From: Oxalobacter formigenes | Lineage (GTDB): Bacteria > Pseudomonadota > Gammaproteobacteria > Burkholderiales > Burkholderiaceae_D | Length of the DNA stretch: 17,070 nt | Direction: 5' to 3' | NCBI GenBank assembly: GCA_019424645.1 | Contig: JAHYZB010000065.1 | Location: 1-17,070, forward strand | The notes under the pieces: generated by a model | What the model was told of the DNA's origin: nothing | Databases searched by the model: none | Seen by the model: the letters and a program-made list of their open reading frames with translations, nothing else | Position numbers and translations under genes: made by a program | Shown: positions 15,445-17,070 of the stretch, piece after piece | Numbering within the stretch: the stretch's first letter is position 1 | Layout of the letters: each line of letters opens with the position of its first letter

Positions 15445-16038
15445 ATGAACATGACTCATTATATGGAGCTGCTGGCTGACAACCAGCCATGGAACCTGAT
15501 TATTTTTATGGCCATTCCGGTCATTCTGGCCGAAACTGTCGCTATTACCGAACTGTATATTCTCTATACCCGAAAACTGGATACCTGGGTTAGAAGCGTG
15601 AACAGGATTGCCGGAATTGTCGTTGGAGTGTATTTCACCGGCATCATCATTTACCTTATAGCAACTGCTGTCGTACCGCTTACCAGGGCAAATGAATGGA
15701 GAACGGTTATCGATGTCATTGCGGTAGGCGCATATCTGATCGGGGGAGTGCCAATGGTATTGATTGCCTTGCAGGACATGAACCTCATTCACAAAAATGT
15801 TTCTGTAGAAAAAAAATTGGGATATCACGCCATATATGTCGCCGTTTTTCTCGTTTTTGCACATATAGCCATGATCGCTGGCATGACTGATCCAGCTTTA
15901 TTGGGGTATCAAGGCAAAATAACCGCTCATACCATGTCGGACCAGTCGCATTCGATGCCCATGAACCATCTGGTTGATGGGCAAACGATGCACGAGGCAA
16001 ATGGGAACCGGATACATCAGAATATGATGCATCCTTAA
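15445..16038 (+). CDS. Four-helix membrane protein with Met/His-rich C-terminal tail
   Basis: This 197-residue inner-membrane protein has four hydrophobic segments (about residues 16-41, 53-78, 87-109 and 128-147). The soluble tail after residue 150 is rich in His and Met (TMSDQSHSMPMNHL, then TMHE and HQNMMHP). Such Met/His motifs bind Cu(I)/Ag(I) in copper chaperones and transporters. The N-terminal block THYMELLADNQPWNLIIFMA followed by PVILAETVAITELY is, from memory, conserved in an uncharacterised bacterial family (possibly DUF6803) sometimes labelled permease. AGGAG 6 bases before the ATG supports the start. With the upstream secreted Cys/His protein it suggests copper handling; this is inference. 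Confidence 0.8.
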   Translation: MNMTHYMELLADNQPWNLIIFMAIPVILAETVAITELYILYTRKLDTWVRSVNRIAGIVVGVYFTGIIIYLIATAVVPLTRANEWRTVIDVIAVGAYLIGGVPMVLIALQDMNLIHKNVSVEKKLGYHAIYVAVFLVFAHIAMIAGMTDPALLGYQGKITAHTMSDQSHSMPMNHLVDGQTMHEANGNRIHQNMMHP

Positions 16039-16053
16039 AAGTACTCAGATGAT

Positions 16054-16089
16054 TCGTTTCCCTCTTCGCACAAGTGGAGAGGGAAGCGA
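16054..16089. repeat. Stem-loop after the Met/His-rich membrane-protein gene
   Basis: TCGTTTCCCTCT (16054-16065) and AGAGGGAAGCGA (16078-16089) pair over 12 bases with one G-U, around a 12-base loop, starting 16 bases after the stop. No T-run follows. It may be a transcript 3'-end structure, and whether it recurs in the genome is unknown. Confidence 0.55.
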
Positions 16090-16433
16090 GGAAAAACAGA
16101 GAGGAAAAGCTGAAAATCCAGAAGACCATAATGAGCATGATTGGTATCCGATCCGATGGGCCTGTATATGCCCGGAATACAAATGGTTCAATCTGGCATG
16201 AAGATATCCGGGCAATTCGTTTTTATGTTCTGGCGGTCAAACAGGCCATGCTCTGTTTATTGATTTATCAATATTGCCGAAAACCTTACTTTCTGCGGTC
16301 TGGTCCAAAATGAGGCATGATCAGTGTGCCCTGTACTCAGGCGTATACAGAAATAATCGTTCTGTTTGATCCGTCACGTCTTTAATTCGACTTCAGGCAT
16401 ATTGTCACCAAGTCAATTTGCGCCCAAATCGTT

Positions 16434-16467
16434 CCTGTTTTTCATCCCGTTATTAACAGGACTTTTT
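16434..16467 (+). terminator. Weak terminator-like hairpin
   Basis: CCTGTT (16434-16439) and AACAGG (16455-16460) enclose a 15-base loop and are followed by five Ts. The stem is short and the loop large, so it is a weak candidate. Confidence 0.3.
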
Positions 16468-16501
16468 GTACCTCTGTGACATATACATCAACCTTTTTTC
16501 C

Positions 16502-16524
16502 TTCCGGAAAGACTATTTTCGGAA
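16502..16524. promoter_or_regulatory. 23-base dyad upstream of the ABC permease promoter
   Basis: Arms TTCCGGAAA and TTTTCGGAA are inverted copies with one mismatch around a 5-base centre (GACTA). The site ends 13 bases before the -35 element, where an activator or a looping repressor commonly binds. Confidence 0.45.
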
Positions 16525-16537
16525 CTGAACAATATGT

Positions 16538-16566
16538 TTGACTTTACGAAATTGAATTCCTATAAT
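16538..16566 (+). promoter_or_regulatory. Near-consensus sigma70 promoter for the ABC permease gene
   Basis: TTGACT (16538-16543), an exact 17-base spacer and a perfect TATAAT (16561-16566) predict transcription from about 16573, giving a 5' UTR of about 30 bases to the ATG at 16603. Confidence 0.8.
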
Positions 16567-16602
16567 TCAGATAGTAATTATATGAAAATAATGGAGACTT
16601 CT

Positions 16603-17070
16603 ATGTACGCCCTCAGCCAATTCGAACTTTCATCTTCTGAATGTTGTTGTTGCATGGCAAATATAAACAGCAGGACAAAGCGATCCGTTTTGTCTCGATA
16701 CACGCTACGCCATGTCATAAAAGAAAATGAGATACCAATTCCTAAAGTACTGACTCCCATACTTGCAATAACAGTTACATTTGCAATTGATTTAATTTTA
16801 CCCAACTCAACGGAACATCCTGCAACGGGATTTCCCTATTTTGCTTCAGTCCTGATTTTTCTCTTCGTCGTAACGACCCTCTTATTCCTTATTAGTTTGT
16901 TCATCCCCCGTTTCAGGGAAACCTATCAGGCAAAATCTTCTTTTTATACCGGCGTCATTCTCTTCCTTTGCCTGGTTAACCTGTTGACCGCAAAAACGGC
17001 AACCCTGCCTGTATTGTATTTTCCGACGCTTGACCGGCGTTTCGGGGCACTGATGGAAGATTCCGTTTTT
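16603..17070 (+). CDS. ABC-transporter inner-membrane permease, N-terminal part, with poly-Cys leader segment
   Basis: The frame is open for 156 residues to the window end. It starts MYALSQFELSSSECCCCMAN, with four consecutive Cys codons (16642-16653). A basic stretch and three hydrophobic segments follow (about LTPILAITVTFAIDLIL, YFASVLIFLFVVTTLLFLIS and FYTGVILFLCLVNLLTAKT). The last segment runs into TLPVLYFPTLDRRFGALMED, which resembles the start of nitrate/sulfonate/taurine-type permeases where LP-x-x-FPSP-x-x-V motifs are usual. GGAG 6 bases upstream supports 16603; in-frame ATGs at 16582 and 16591 lie within the short UTR. The core permease domain lies beyond the window, so the substrate is unknown. 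Sulfur-compound uptake is plausible. Confidence 0.7.
   Translation, partial: MYALSQFELSSSECCCCMANINSRTKRSVLSRYTLRHVIKENEIPIPKVLTPILAITVTFAIDLILPNSTEHPATGFPYFASVLIFLFVVTTLLFLISLFIPRFRETYQAKSSFYTGVILFLCLVNLLTAKTATLPVLYFPTLDRRFGALMEDSVF

Larger units (their letters stand above)
16039..16602. other. Largely non-coding gap before the ABC permease gene
   Basis: This 560-base stretch contains a strong stem-loop near its left end (16054-16089), a weak terminator-like hairpin (16434-16467), a regulatory dyad (16502-16524) and a near-consensus promoter (16538-16566). A 79-residue GTG-started frame at 16074-16313 is open on the plus strand but begins inside the stem-loop, lacks a ribosome-binding site and shows no recognisable domain. 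I see no other gene. Confidence 0.6.

Noticed and set aside
16074..16313. 79-residue plus-strand GTG-started ORF
   Set aside because: It starts inside a stable stem-loop, lacks a Shine-Dalgarno and shows no family features; kept only as part of the gap description.
16578..16805. 75-residue minus-strand ORF
   Set aside because: It is antisense to the permease gene, which has a strong promoter, a ribosome-binding site and membrane-helix character.
1..17070. Mobile elements, CRISPR arrays, tRNA or rRNA genes
   Set aside because: No transposase or integrase motif, no regularly spaced direct repeats and no cloverleaf-like or rRNA sequence was recognised by eye.

Overview
The window looks like a chromosomal segment of a Gram-negative betaproteobacterium. 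It has near-balanced base composition, an outer-membrane lipoprotein, LPS heptosyltransferase I and a soluble lytic transglycosylase. Gene content and order fit Burkholderiales, probably Oxalobacteraceae (an Oxalobacter-like moderate-GC member). That placement is inference from protein character, not from a search. No rRNA, tRNA, CRISPR array, transposase or IS end was seen.

Left block (1-7838): housekeeping. A truncated rsmI reads leftward from the window start. yraN, diaA and dolP follow rightward and end at a strong bidirectional terminator. On the minus strand lie fau (5-formyl-THF cyclo-ligase) and waaC (heptosyltransferase I). Divergent from fau are slt (lytic transglycosylase), cca (tRNA nucleotidyltransferase) and a GNAT acetyltransferase. 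The theme is envelope building, RNA maintenance and replication control. rsmI-yraN-diaA-dolP matches the enterobacterial rsmI-lpoA-yraN-diaA-dolP order without lpoA.

Middle block (7832-11952): a 58-residue acidic protein with a TFPASDP motif, a metallo-beta-lactamase-fold hydrolase, an lrgA-lrgB pair on the minus strand, a cytoplasmic Sel1-repeat protein preceded by an unrecognised 84-residue protein, and a small XRE regulator whose start lies inside a repeat cluster that looks like its own operator. About 650 bases of AT-rich DNA with at most one small ORF follow.

Right block (12623-17070): a succinate-semialdehyde-type aldehyde dehydrogenase converges on a nitroreductase-family protein. 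Next is a probable metal-handling pair: a secreted Cys/His protein, then a four-helix membrane protein with a Met/His-rich tail, separated by an attenuator-like hairpin. After a largely non-coding gap, a near-consensus promoter with an upstream dyad drives the beginning of an ABC-transporter permease. Four consecutive Cys codons lie at codons 14-17 of that gene, which is the most intriguing signal in the window.
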